DNA of 20,194 bases from Bacillota bacterium. Lineage in GTDB: Bacteria > Bacillota > Clostridia > Christensenellales > UMGS416. The DNA is taken from positions 1 to 20,194 of the forward strand of contig JAEZSC010000119.1 in the NCBI GenBank assembly GCA_023422005.1, given 5' to 3'. Each line of letters starts with the position of its first letter. The stretch's first letter is position 1. The notes beneath the pieces were generated by a model. The model was given only the letters and a program-made list of their open reading frames with translations. It searched no databases and had not been told where the DNA came from. Positions 6,830 to 14,458 of this stretch are shown here, piece after piece. Position numbers and translations under genes: made by a program.

Positions 6830-7354
6830 TCATTCCCCGGTCAGCTCCACCTCGAACTCGATAATGGAATCGTTGTTCTCGGCGATGATCTCGCAGGATA
6901 CTTTGTGAATCACCGAGGAGAATTCCTCGCAAAAGTGCCGTGTGACCTTGGCGGCGATCTGGAACTCCCGCTCATCCTCCAGCCGCCCTACCGTCATGTG
7001 GGGCACGAAGCTGCGGCTCCACTCGGGCAGGAAAGGCGCAAGGATGCCCGTATACAGCCGGCGGTGCATCTCCACGACGCGCCGCTTGCCACGGTGCACA
7101 TCCAGCAGCAGATAGTTGCCGAAGCCCTTCTGCTCCACGATGCCCTGCAGGCTGAGCTTGAACGGCGAGATGCCCGAAAGCGCCGCAACCATATGCTCAT
7201 GCACCTGCTCGGTCGTAAACGCGCTCTCGAAGGGGAAAACCAACGTGACGTGCGGCGCCACGTTGTGCGCCACAGGGTCATATCTGGCCCGGATGTCGTC
7301 TATGAGCCCCCGGTTTTCAAAATCCGGGAAGATCAGGATGCACCGTTTGGTCAT
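6830..7354 (-). CDS. 2H phosphoesterase / 2'-5' RNA ligase-like protein
   Basis: This 174-residue protein carries the two HxT motifs that define the 2H phosphoesterase superfamily: H35-V-T37 (PHVTLVFPF) and H119-M-T121 (PHMTVGRL), about 84 residues apart, in the usual size range. Members (LigT, ThpR, YjcG-like) act on 2',3'-cyclic phosphates or 2'-5' RNA linkages; the natural substrate here is unknown. Its ATG overlaps the purD stop as ATGA, so translation should be coupled to purD and it is the last gene of the purine operon. A stem-loop follows the stop codon. No membrane segment or signal is present. The family call is firm; the link to purine metabolism rests only on position. Confidence 0.88.
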   Translation of the reverse strand: MTKRCILIFPDFENRGLIDDIRARYDPVAHNVAPHVTLVFPFESAFTTEQVHEHMVAALSGISPFKLSLQGIVEQKGFGNYLLLDVHRGKRRVVEMHRRLYTGILAPFLPEWSRSFVPHMTVGRLEDEREFQIAAKVTRHFCEEFSSVIHKVSCEIIAENNDSIIEFEVELTGE

Positions 7355-8607
7355 GCTTTGCCGATGTCTCTCCTATAATAGCAATCGTCGAAGCGGATGC
7401 GCTGTGCCGCCGCATAGGCGCGCTCGATGGCCTGGGCCAGGCTGTCCGCTGTGGCCGCCACCGATAGCACCCGCCCGCCGGCGGTGCGAACGACGCCTTC
7501 CTGCACAGCCGTGCCGCTGTGGAACAGCAGAGCCCCGGCGTCGCAGGCATCCCGCAGGCCTTCAATGGCATATCCGGTGCGGTAAGCCCCCGGATAGCCG
7601 CCGCTGGCCAGCACCACCGCCGCCGCCGCGCCGCTCTTCCAGCGGATGTCCATCTCCCGCAGCCGACGTTGCCCGATTGCCATGATTATATCCAACAAAT
7701 CGGTTTCGAGCAAGGGAAGTACGACCTGGGTCTCGGGGTCGCCGAAGCGGGCGTTGAATTCCAGCACCCGCACGCCCTGCGGCGTCAGCATGAGCCCGGC
7801 GTACAGTATGCCCCGAAAGGGGCAACCCTCGGCCGCCATGGCCCCCACCGCCCGCTGCAGCACCTGCTCGCCGGCTTCCCGAATCTGCTCGTCGCTCAGC
7901 GTGGGCGTGGGCGCAAAGGCCCCCATGCCGCCGGTGTTGGGGCCCCGGTCTCCATCGAAGGCGCGCTTGTGATCCTGGGCTGGGGGCATTAGGCGCACGG
8001 TCTCGCCATCGGTAAAGGCCATCAGCGACACCTCGGGGCCGCTCAGGCGCTCCTCTATGACCACGCGGCTGCCGGCCTCGCCGAAGGCCCTCTGCTCCAT
8101 GATGGCGCGCACGGCGTCCAGCGCCTGCTGCGCGGTGTCGCATACGAACACGCCCTTGCCCAGCGCCAGTCCGTCGGCTTTCACGACCAGCGGGCCGTCC
8201 TGGGCGCGGACATAATCCAGCGCAGCGCCCATGTCGTCAAAGGCAACGGCTTGGGCCGTGGGGATGCCGTATTTGATCATGAGATCCTTGGCGAAGGACT
8301 TGCTGCCCTCGATGCGGGCAGCGGCACGGTTTGGGCCAAAGGCCGGGCAGCCCGCCGCCTCCAGCACATCCACCAGGCCACCGGCCAGCGGGTCATCGGG
8401 AGCCACAAAGGTCAGATCGATGGCCTTGTCCTTGGCAAACGCCACGATGCCGTCGAAGTCCATGGCTTTAATGGGCACACACGTGGCAAGCCCGGCGATG
8501 CCGCCGTTGCCCGGCGCGCAGTAGAGCTCGGTGACCTTGGGGCTCTGGGCCAGCTTCCAGACGATGGCGTGCTCGCGACCTCCGCCGCCTACTACCAGGA
8601 TTTTCAT
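7351..8607 (-). CDS. purD: Phosphoribosylamine-glycine ligase (GAR synthetase)
   Basis: This 418-residue ATP-grasp enzyme joins glycine to phosphoribosylamine with ATP, the second step of purine synthesis. Visible hallmarks are the N-terminal MKILVVGGGGREHAIVWKL, CAPGNGGI, the ATP-grasp segments VVKADGLALGKGV and GPNTGGMGAF, and VLEFNARFGDPETQ. Length is normal for PurD. The start is fixed by AAGGAGAGG eight bases before ATG; a longer frame to 8667 has no such site. It follows purH after a 213-base hairpin-rich spacer with no obvious promoter, and overlaps the downstream 2H phosphoesterase gene by four bases. Confidence 0.97.
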   Translation of the reverse strand: MKILVVGGGGREHAIVWKLAQSPKVTELYCAPGNGGIAGLATCVPIKAMDFDGIVAFAKDKAIDLTFVAPDDPLAGGLVDVLEAAGCPAFGPNRAAARIEGSKSFAKDLMIKYGIPTAQAVAFDDMGAALDYVRAQDGPLVVKADGLALGKGVFVCDTAQQALDAVRAIMEQRAFGEAGSRVVIEERLSGPEVSLMAFTDGETVRLMPPAQDHKRAFDGDRGPNTGGMGAFAPTPTLSDEQIREAGEQVLQRAVGAMAAEGCPFRGILYAGLMLTPQGVRVLEFNARFGDPETQVVLPLLETDLLDIIMAIGQRRLREMDIRWKSGAAAAVVLASGGYPGAYRTGYAIEGLRDACDAGALLFHSGTAVQEGVVRTAGGRVLSVAATADSLAQAIERAYAAAQRIRFDDCYYRRDIGKA

Positions 8608-8666
8608 AGAATCCTCTCCTTCACTCCAGGCAATCTGTTGCCGCCTCCTATAAACCCTCTCCCGCA

Positions 8667-8689
8667 CCCTCCCCCAAGGGGGGGGAGGG
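8667..8689. repeat. C/G-rich inverted repeat upstream of purD
   Basis: CCCTCCCCC (8667-8675) pairs exactly with GGGGGAGGG (8681-8689) around a five-base loop. Palindromes of this kind (CCCTCCCCC-AA-GG...) recur between genes in many gut Clostridia. It is the first of three hairpins in the purH-purD spacer. Confidence 0.65.
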
Positions 8690-8707
8690 ACTATATTGTA
8701 AATGGTG

Positions 8708-8730
8708 CTGTCATGTTAGTCACATGACAG
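8708..8730. repeat. Perfect 9-bp inverted repeat in the purH-purD spacer
   Basis: CTGTCATGT (8708-8716) and ACATGACAG (8722-8730) are exact inverted copies around the loop TAGTC. Without a T-run on either side it is not a standard terminator. It could be a protein-binding palindrome or part of a mobile intergenic element. Confidence 0.6.
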
Positions 8731-8763
8731 TACAACAACTCAGAGATTGGGGGCCGAAGGTTT

Positions 8764-8790
8764 CCAAAGGGCGATCGGAAAGCCCTTTGG
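8764..8790. repeat. Perfect 9-bp inverted repeat after purH
   Basis: CCAAAGGGC (8764-8772) and GCCCTTTGG (8782-8790) are exact inverted copies with a nine-base loop, about 30 bases past the purH stop. No T-run follows on the minus strand. It may slow 3' decay of the purE-to-purH message or weakly attenuate reading into purD. Confidence 0.6.
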
Positions 8791-8820
8791 TCGCGCCCGG
8801 TGGCGCGAAATCCCTTCTCT

Positions 8821-10356
8821 TTACGAGTGCTTGAAATGCCTCATCCCCGTGAAAACCATCGCGATGCCCGCCTCATCGGCCGCCTTTATGCTGTCTTCAT
8901 CGCGGCCGGCGCCGCCGGGCTGTATGATGGCGGTGATGCCATACCTGGCCGCTTCCTTCACGCAGTCGTCGAAGGGGAAGAACGCGTCGGAGGCCAGCAC
9001 AGCACCGCACACCTTGTCCCCGGAGCGCTCCAGCGCCTGCTGGGTGGCCCAGATGCGGTTGACCTGGCCGGGGCCGATGCCCAGCGACTGGCCGGCCTTG
9101 GCCACGGCGATGCCGTTGGACTTGGTATGCTTGACGACCTTCCACGCGAACAGCAGGTCCGCCCACTCGGCCTCGGTCGGCGCGCGCTTGGTGACGACCT
9201 TGCACTCACCTTCGGGCAGTAGGTCCAGGTCCAGCTCCTGCACCAGCACGCCGCCCAGCACTTTCTTCATGTCCCAGGTGCCCTTGGCCGGGTGGGTGGA
9301 AATACCAGGGAGTTTGAGCAGGCGGATGTTCTTCTTCTTCGTGAGCAAGCCCAGCGCCTCGGGCGTGTAATCCGGGGCAACGACGATCTCCAGGAAGATC
9401 TGGCTCATCTCGGCGGCGGTGGCCTCGTCCACGGTGGCGTTGGTCACGACGATGCCGCCGAAGATGGACATCGGGTCGGCCTCGTAAGCCTTCTTCCACG
9501 CCTCGTACACCGTGGCCGCGCTGCCCACGCCGCAGGGGTTGGCGTGCTTCACGGCCACCACGGCGGTCTCGTCAAACTCCCGCAGAAGCTCCAACGCGCC
9601 GTTGGCGTCGGCGATGTTGTTGTAGCTGAGCTCCTTGCCGTGCAGCTGCTCCGCGGCGGCCAGCGAGCATACCGGCGCTCCTACCTCGCGGTAGAACACG
9701 GCGCTCTGGTGGGGGTTCTCGCCGTAGCGCAGGTCCTGCTGTTTCTCGTAGGTCATCGTCAGCGTGTCCGGGAAGGCGATGCCCTGCTGGCCGCGCAGAT
9801 AGTTGAAGATCAGCGCGTCATAGTGGGCGGTGTGCTGGAACACCTTGTACATGAGCCTCTTCTTGGTCTCCTGGCTCACGCCGCCGGCAGAGAGCTCCGC
9901 GGCGATCACGGCGTAATCCGCCGGGTCCACGGCCACAGCCACGTCCTGCCAATTCTTGGCGGCGGCGCGCAGCATCGTGGGGCCGCCAATGTCGATGTTC
10001 TCCACACATTCCTCAAAGGAAACGCCGGGTTTGGCGATGGTCTGCTTGAAGGGATACAGGTTGATGGCCACGATGTCGATGGGCTGCACGTGCAGGCGCT
10101 CCAGCTGCTCCATGTGCTCGGGGTTGGCCCGCATGGCCAGTATGCCCGCATGGATCAGCGGGTGCAGCGTCTTGACCCGGCCGTCCAGGCATTCGGGGAA
10201 GCCGGTCAGGTCGCTGACCTCGGTGACCGGCAGGCCGGCAGCCTGCAGCGCCTTGGCGGTGCCGCCGGTGGAAATCAGTTCCACGCCCTGCCCGTGCAGC
10301 GCGCGGGCGAAATCCACAACGCCGGTCTTGTCGAAAACGGAAAGGATGGCTCGCAT
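8821..10356 (-). CDS. purH: Bifunctional AICAR transformylase / IMP cyclohydrolase
   Basis: This 511-residue protein carries out the last two steps of IMP synthesis: formylation of AICAR with 10-formyl-THF and ring closure. The N-terminal cyclohydrolase domain shows the MGS-type start MRAILSVFDKTGVVDFARAL and STGGTAKAL. The C-terminal transformylase shows RYGENPHQ, KHANPCGVG, SDAFFPFDDCVKEAA and QPGGAGRDEDS. Length is normal. The start is set by GGAGG eight bases before ATG. It lies 53 bases after the DUF2284-like gene, with a stem-loop in between, and is followed by a 213-base spacer before purD. Confidence 0.97.
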   Translation of the reverse strand: MRAILSVFDKTGVVDFARALHGQGVELISTGGTAKALQAAGLPVTEVSDLTGFPECLDGRVKTLHPLIHAGILAMRANPEHMEQLERLHVQPIDIVAINLYPFKQTIAKPGVSFEECVENIDIGGPTMLRAAAKNWQDVAVAVDPADYAVIAAELSAGGVSQETKKRLMYKVFQHTAHYDALIFNYLRGQQGIAFPDTLTMTYEKQQDLRYGENPHQSAVFYREVGAPVCSLAAAEQLHGKELSYNNIADANGALELLREFDETAVVAVKHANPCGVGSAATVYEAWKKAYEADPMSIFGGIVVTNATVDEATAAEMSQIFLEIVVAPDYTPEALGLLTKKKNIRLLKLPGISTHPAKGTWDMKKVLGGVLVQELDLDLLPEGECKVVTKRAPTEAEWADLLFAWKVVKHTKSNGIAVAKAGQSLGIGPGQVNRIWATQQALERSGDKVCGAVLASDAFFPFDDCVKEAARYGITAIIQPGGAGRDEDSIKAADEAGIAMVFTGMRHFKHS

Positions 10357-10397
10357 GACTATATCCTCCAAAAATTGATTTACAGGTATTCAAGACC

Positions 10398-10420
10398 AAA
10401 AGCCATACTTCATGGCTTTT
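10398..10420 (-). terminator. Stem-loop at the end of the DUF2284-like gene (possible attenuator)
   Basis: AAAAGCCAT (10398-10406) and ATGGCTTTT (10412-10420) are exact inverted copies around a five-base loop. The upstream arm overlaps the last codons and stop of the DUF2284-like gene. On the minus strand the stem ends in TTTT, then GGTCTTG, so termination is probably partial at best. It lies just before purH, inside the operon. Confidence 0.5.
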
Positions 10421-11045
10421 TGATCACCAGGAACCCATTCTCCAGAAACGCGACCTGACGGCCCCGAATCTGCTTCCCCTCAACAATGGACTCCCTTACG
10501 ACTCCGGCAAAAGAGATCTTGTATACATGATGCACACAAGGCCATTCCAGAAACACACCCTCCGCCTGCAGCGTTTTTGTTACATCCACGCCCATGGCCT
10601 CGGGAGTATCCGTCAAAAACAGGCCGTCGGTCTTGATGGTTTGGTAAACGGCAAACGCATGGGCTTTCTGCTTTTTCCTCGCGTCGTTTTGCCAATACAG
10701 GCAGCAGCGGCACTGCCGGTCCGACCAATGTGGATGTTTCAGGCGCATGCGCCGCGTGTGCTCTTCCATATCGAACTTTGTGTAGATACAATACACCGGT
10801 TTGGTCAGGTCAAAAACTTCATCCAGCATCGGCATGTTAGGCGGGCAATCATCCTTGCGCCCATAGTTGGGGCAGCCCTTCCTATGGCCAGGATATTGTG
10901 CCGTACATAACCGCATCGTGGACAGGCATTCCCCATCGCTGCCATGGCCGCAGCGCAGGCAGTCCTGCTCCCGGCCCTCTTCGTAGCAACTGGGGCGGAC
11001 CAGAACAGGACGAACGCGGAGGCAACCGCTTTCTATCACGTTCAT
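10410..11045 (-). CDS. DUF2284-like cysteine-rich (predicted metal-binding) protein
   Basis: This 211-residue protein has 13 cysteines. The core CPNYGRKDDCPP (58-69) and the late segment PEAMGVDVTKT (148-158) match the DUF2284 family, predicted metal- or iron-sulfur-binding proteins of unknown function. Other cysteines cluster at 20-47 and 112-115 (CRCC). The C-terminal half seems diverged: the usual CxxCxxC cluster before the PEA-GIDV segment is reduced. No membrane helix or signal is visible. It starts with AAAGGAGG six bases before ATG, 27 bases after purN, and lies before purH, so it is expressed with the purine genes. Its role there is unknown; a redox or metal-linked function is only a guess. 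Confidence 0.72.
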   Translation of the reverse strand: MNVIESGCLRVRPVLVRPSCYEEGREQDCLRCGHGSDGECLSTMRLCTAQYPGHRKGCPNYGRKDDCPPNMPMLDEVFDLTKPVYCIYTKFDMEEHTRRMRLKHPHWSDRQCRCCLYWQNDARKKQKAHAFAVYQTIKTDGLFLTDTPEAMGVDVTKTLQAEGVFLEWPCVHHVYKISFAGVVRESIVEGKQIRGRQVAFLENGFLVIKKP

Positions 11046-11072
11046 GACAGTCCTCCTTTTGCTGGCGGTTGG

Positions 11073-11696
11073 TTACGCCTGAACCTGAACCGCGCGGCCA
11101 TCCACCAGCCGCAGCCGCCCGGCGCACAGGTACGCAACCGCCTGCGCCAGCAGCCGATGCTCGTGGGGCAGTATGCGCGCTGCCAGCGTATCCGCCGTGT
11201 CACCGGGCTGCACATCCACCGCGTGCTGCGCGATGATGGCGCCGGTGTCCACGCCCTCTTCCACAAAATGCACGGTGCAGCCGGATACCTTGCAGCCGGC
11301 GGCCAACACCGCCTCGTGCACATGGTGGCCGTACATGCCCCGGCCGCCGAAGGCCGGCAGCAGCGCCGGGTGGGTATTGATCATTTTACCATGGAATCGG
11401 CGCACGGTGTCAGCGCTCAGAATCTCCAGCCAGCCAGCCAGCACGACGACATCGGCGCCGCAACGCACCAACTCCTCATGCACGCGCTGCTGGAAGGCCT
11501 CCACACCGCCGCAAGCGATGCGGTTGACATACACCGCCGGGATGCCCGCGGCGCGGGCGCGCTCGGCGGCATAAGCGGCCTTTCGGTTGTAGATCAGGCA
11601 GACGATTTCTCCGGCAACGCGGCCGGCAGCCACGGCGTCTATGATGGCCTGAAAATTGGTGCCGCCGCCGCTGGCCAGCACGGCGATGCGCGTCAC
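11073..11696 (-). CDS. purN: Phosphoribosylglycinamide formyltransferase (GAR transformylase)
   Basis: This enzyme transfers a formyl group from 10-formyl-THF to GAR, the third step of purine synthesis. The N-terminus TRIAVLASGGGTNFQAIID and the catalytic set N107 and H109 (MINTHPALLPAF) and D150 (EEGVDTGAI) are present. Length is 207 residues, normal for PurN. I place the start at GTG 11696, whose GTGA overlaps the purM stop by four bases. A longer frame from another GTG at 11732 would add 12 residues not found in the family. The gene is thus translationally coupled to purM. Confidence 0.95.
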   Translation of the reverse strand: MTRIAVLASGGGTNFQAIIDAVAAGRVAGEIVCLIYNRKAAYAAERARAAGIPAVYVNRIACGGVEAFQQRVHEELVRCGADVVVLAGWLEILSADTVRRFHGKMINTHPALLPAFGGRGMYGHHVHEAVLAAGCKVSGCTVHFVEEGVDTGAIIAQHAVDVQPGDTADTLAARILPHEHRLLAQAVAYLCAGRLRLVDGRAVQVQA

Positions 11697-12718
11697 AGGC
11701 ACAGCCGGATGCCCTCCGAACCCTGCTCGCACCGCCCGATGACCCAGGCCGGGTCCCCCAGCGCCGTGCAGGCGTCGGCCACGGCCTGGGCCTGGCCCGC
11801 GTCCACGGCCAGCACCATGCCGATGCCCATGTTATAGGTGTTGTACATGGCGCGGTCGGCCATGGAGCCCAGCGCCTGCAGGTGGCCGAACACCGCGGGC
11901 ACCGGCCAGCTGCCGCCCTCTATGACGGCCTGGATACCCTGGGGCAGGATGCGCGGTATGTTCTCTATGAACCCGCCGCCGGTGATGTGGGCGATGCCCT
12001 TGAGCTCGAAGCGCTCCAGCAGCGAGAGTATGGTCTTCACATAGATGCGCGTGGGCGCCAGCAGCTCCTCGCCCACGGTACGGCCAAAAGCCGGCTCAAA
12101 GCGGGCCATGGCTTCCGGCGTGTCGCCCAGCAGCTTGCGGGTCAGCGAGAAGCCGTTGCTGTGTACGCCGGAGCTGGCAATGCCGATGAGGGCGTCGCCG
12201 GGGCGGATGCCCGCGCCGGTGATGGATTTCTTGCGGTCCACAATGCCCACGGAGAAGCCCGCCAGGTCATATTCGCCGTCGGGATAGAAGCCGGGCATTT
12301 CGGCGGTTTCACCGCCCACCAGGGCGCAGCCGCTCTGCACGCAGCCCTCGGCCACGCCGGCGATCACTTCGGCGGCCCGCGCCGGGTCCAGCTTGCCGGT
12401 GGCAAGGTAATCCAGGAAGAACAGGGGCTTGGCGCCCTGGCACACGATGTCGTTCACGCACATGGCCACGGCGTCGATGCCCACGGTGTTGTGCCGGCCG
12501 GTGGCGAAGGCGATCTTGAGCTTGGTGCCCACGCCGTCAGTGCCGCTGACCAGCACAGGCTCCTCCATACCGGCGAAGGCCTTCAGCGAGAAGAACCCGC
12601 CGAAGGAGCCCACGCCGCCCACGACGCCCTCGGTCAGCGTGCGGGCGATGTGGGGCTTGTAGCGGTGAACGGCCTCGTAACCGGCCTCCACGTCCACGCC
12701 CGCCTGCTTATAATCCAT
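11693..12718 (-). CDS. purM: Phosphoribosylformylglycinamidine cyclo-ligase (AIR synthetase)
   Basis: This 341-residue enzyme closes the imidazole ring to form AIR using ATP. Family motifs visible are YKQAGVDVEAGYEAV at the start, LVSGTDGVGTKLKIA, GIDAVAMCVNDIVCQGAKP, GGETAEMPGFY, ASSGVHSNGFSL and HITGGGFIENIPR. Length is typical. The start follows GAGGT with seven-base spacing. It is separated from purF by a 291-base spacer full of inverted repeats, and overlaps purN by four bases at its end. Confidence 0.97.
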   Translation of the reverse strand: MDYKQAGVDVEAGYEAVHRYKPHIARTLTEGVVGGVGSFGGFFSLKAFAGMEEPVLVSGTDGVGTKLKIAFATGRHNTVGIDAVAMCVNDIVCQGAKPLFFLDYLATGKLDPARAAEVIAGVAEGCVQSGCALVGGETAEMPGFYPDGEYDLAGFSVGIVDRKKSITGAGIRPGDALIGIASSGVHSNGFSLTRKLLGDTPEAMARFEPAFGRTVGEELLAPTRIYVKTILSLLERFELKGIAHITGGGFIENIPRILPQGIQAVIEGGSWPVPAVFGHLQALGSMADRAMYNTYNMGIGMVLAVDAGQAQAVADACTALGDPAWVIGRCEQGSEGIRLCL

Positions 12719-12763
12719 AGATTTACCTCACACATGTTTTATAGGAGCGATCCAGCCGGACCA

Positions 12764-12879
12764 ACCCTCCGTCAGCCCCTCGGGCTGCCACCTCCCTTTT
12801 CAAGGGAGGCAAGAGAAAGTGCCTTGGCCTCTTAGCCTTGGCCCCCTATCAAGGGGGCTGTCGCGCAGCGACTGAGGGT
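12764..12879. repeat. Palindromic intergenic element (MITE/REP-like) between purF and purM
   Basis: The 116-base stretch is bounded by ACCCTCCGTC and its imperfect inverse GACTGAGGGT. Inside are four stems: CAGCCC/GGGCTG (12773-12787), CCTCCCTT/AAGGGAGG (about 12791-12810), GCCCCCT/AAGGGGGC (about 12841-12858) and GTCGC/GCGAC near 12860-12872. Elements with the same look (CCCTC-GTCAGCC ends, CTCCCTT-TTC-AAGGGAG core) are scattered between genes in many Ruminococcaceae/Oscillospiraceae genomes. It has no coding capacity. The family link is from memory of such genomes, not a search. Confidence 0.65.
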
Positions 12880-12955
12880 TCACCATCGCAGCGGTGGGGA
12901 TTCTCTACTTCACCGCGGCGCAGGACTGGGGGCACAGGCTCTTGTGTGACATCCT

Positions 12956-12997
12956 TCGCCCGCTCTCGCGGGCGATGCTCGTTTCCTGCGGAAACGA
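12956..12997. repeat. Two tandem perfect hairpins after purF
   Basis: TCGCCCGC (12956-12963) pairs with GCGGGCGA (12968-12975), and TCGTTTCC (12979-12986) pairs with GGAAACGA (12990-12997). Both are exact eight-base arms with short loops, ending 12 bases past the purF stop. No T-run follows on the minus strand. They could stabilise the purE-C-F part of the message or belong to the repeat element next door. Confidence 0.65.
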
Positions 12998-13009
12998 TCG
13001 GGAACGCTC

Positions 13010-14458
13010 TTATAGCGCCGCCTGCGTCGTCGCTATCCCGCGTTCCCTGCATTCAGGTACCGGCATGGGGTAGTTCCCATCGAAACAGCCGCGGCAGAAG
13101 CCGCAGCCGGAGCCCTCCACAGTCTTGAGCAGGTCTGCCATGGGCATGAACTCCAGGCTGTCGGCGCCGATGATGCGGCGGATTTCCTCGGTCGTGTGAC
13201 TGGCGCCGATCAACTGGCTGGCGCTGGGCGTATCGATGCCGAAATAGCACGGGAACTTGACCGGCGGCGAGGAAATGCGCATGTGCACCTCGCGGGCGCC
13301 GGCCATGCGCAGCATTTCCACGATCTTGCGGCTGGTGGTGCCGCGCACAATGGAATCGTCCAGCAGCACCACGCGTTTGCCCTGCACATTGCGGCGCAGC
13401 GCGTTCAGCTTGATCTTGACGCCCTCCTCACGGCGGGTCTGGCTGGGTTGAATGAACGTGCGGCCCACGTAGCGGTTCTTTGCCAGGCTCTCGCCGAAGG
13501 GAATGCCCGCTTCCTTGGCAAAGCCGATGGCCGATGTGATGGCGGAATCCGGCACGCCGCTCACAAGATCAGCCTCCACCGGGAAGCGGCGGGCCAGCAG
13601 GCGGCCGGCGTTCTCCCGGGCCTGGTAGACGCTGATGCCGTCGATGACGCTGTCGGTACGGGCGAAATAGACGAACTCAAAAATGCACAGCTTGCTCTCC
13701 AGCGGTGTTTCCGTGCGGATGGAGCGCAGGCCGTCGCGGTCGATGACCAGAATCTCGCCGGGGCGCACATCACGGATGAATTCCGCCCCCGCGGCGTCAA
13801 AGGCGCAGGTCTCGCTGGCAACGATGTAGGAGTTGCCCCGTCGGCCCAGCGCCAGCGGGCGGATGCCGTAGGGATCGCGCACAGCGATCAGGCGGTCACG
13901 GGTCATCACGACCAGCGCGTAGGAACCCTGTATGCGACGCATGGTGTCCTTGATGGCGTCCACGAGGTCTCCGCCCTTGCGGGCCACCAGAGAGGCGATG
14001 ACTTCCGTATCCAGCGTGGTCTGGAAGATGCTGCCCTGGCATTCCAGCTCCGAGCGCAGGCCCTCGGCGTTCACCAGGTTGCCGTTGTGGGCCAGGGCGA
14101 TGGTGCCCTCGCTGTAGCGCACGACCAGCGGCTGGGAATTGACCAGTTCGCTGGCTCCGCTGGTGGAATAGCGCACGTGGCCGATGCCGATGGGCCCCTC
14201 GCCCAACCGCTCTATCACCTCAGGATCGCCAAACACCTCGTTGACCAGGCCCATGCCCTTGAAGTGGCGCAGCTCGCGCCCGTCGGAGATGGCCATGCCG
14301 GCGCTCTCCTGCCCGCGGTGCTGCAGCGCATAAAGGCTGTAGTACAGCGTGCCGGCGGTGTCCATGGCGGTGTCGTCATACACGCCCACGATGCCGCATT
14401 CCTCGGGCATCACGTCATACCAAGGTTTCAACCTCATGTAAGGGCACAGGGCTTTCAT
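13010..14458 (-). CDS. purF: Amidophosphoribosyltransferase (PRPP amidotransferase), Fe-S type
   Basis: This 482-residue enzyme makes phosphoribosylamine from PRPP and glutamine, the committed step. The catalytic Cys21 (EECGIVGVYD) is preceded by 20 residues that must be removed, as in the Bacillus-type enzyme with a cleaved propeptide. Glutaminase motifs LQHRGQESAGM, GIGHVRYST and AHNGNLVN are present, and the PRPP motif is VVLLDDSIVRGTT (363-375). C258, C404, C452 and C455 match the 4Fe-4S ligands of the B. subtilis type. The ATG overlaps the purC stop (ATGA), so translation is coupled. The propeptide seems longer than the 11 residues of B. subtilis; an in-frame ATG at 14410 would shorten it but lacks a ribosome binding site. 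Confidence 0.96.
   Translation of the reverse strand: MKALCPYMRLKPWYDVMPEECGIVGVYDDTAMDTAGTLYYSLYALQHRGQESAGMAISDGRELRHFKGMGLVNEVFGDPEVIERLGEGPIGIGHVRYSTSGASELVNSQPLVVRYSEGTIALAHNGNLVNAEGLRSELECQGSIFQTTLDTEVIASLVARKGGDLVDAIKDTMRRIQGSYALVVMTRDRLIAVRDPYGIRPLALGRRGNSYIVASETCAFDAAGAEFIRDVRPGEILVIDRDGLRSIRTETPLESKLCIFEFVYFARTDSVIDGISVYQARENAGRLLARRFPVEADLVSGVPDSAITSAIGFAKEAGIPFGESLAKNRYVGRTFIQPSQTRREEGVKIKLNALRRNVQGKRVVLLDDSIVRGTTSRKIVEMLRMAGAREVHMRISSPPVKFPCYFGIDTPSASQLIGASHTTEEIRRIIGADSLEFMPMADLLKTVEGSGCGFCRGCFDGNYPMPVPECRERGIATTQAAL

Noticed and set aside
9292..10458. Open frame of 388 codons opposite purH
   Set aside because: Antisense to a clear PurH; no motif and no ribosome binding site.
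11882..12835. Open frame of 317 codons opposite purM
   Set aside because: Antisense to a clear PurM; runs into the repeat element; no family motif.
12764..12879. CRISPR-like or coding repeat
   Set aside because: The structure is a single set of different inverted repeats, with no regular direct repeats or spacers and no coding frame.
12838..13128. Open frame of 96 codons on the plus strand
   Set aside because: It covers repeat sequence and the purF 3' end; Arg/Ser-rich product without a ribosome binding site.
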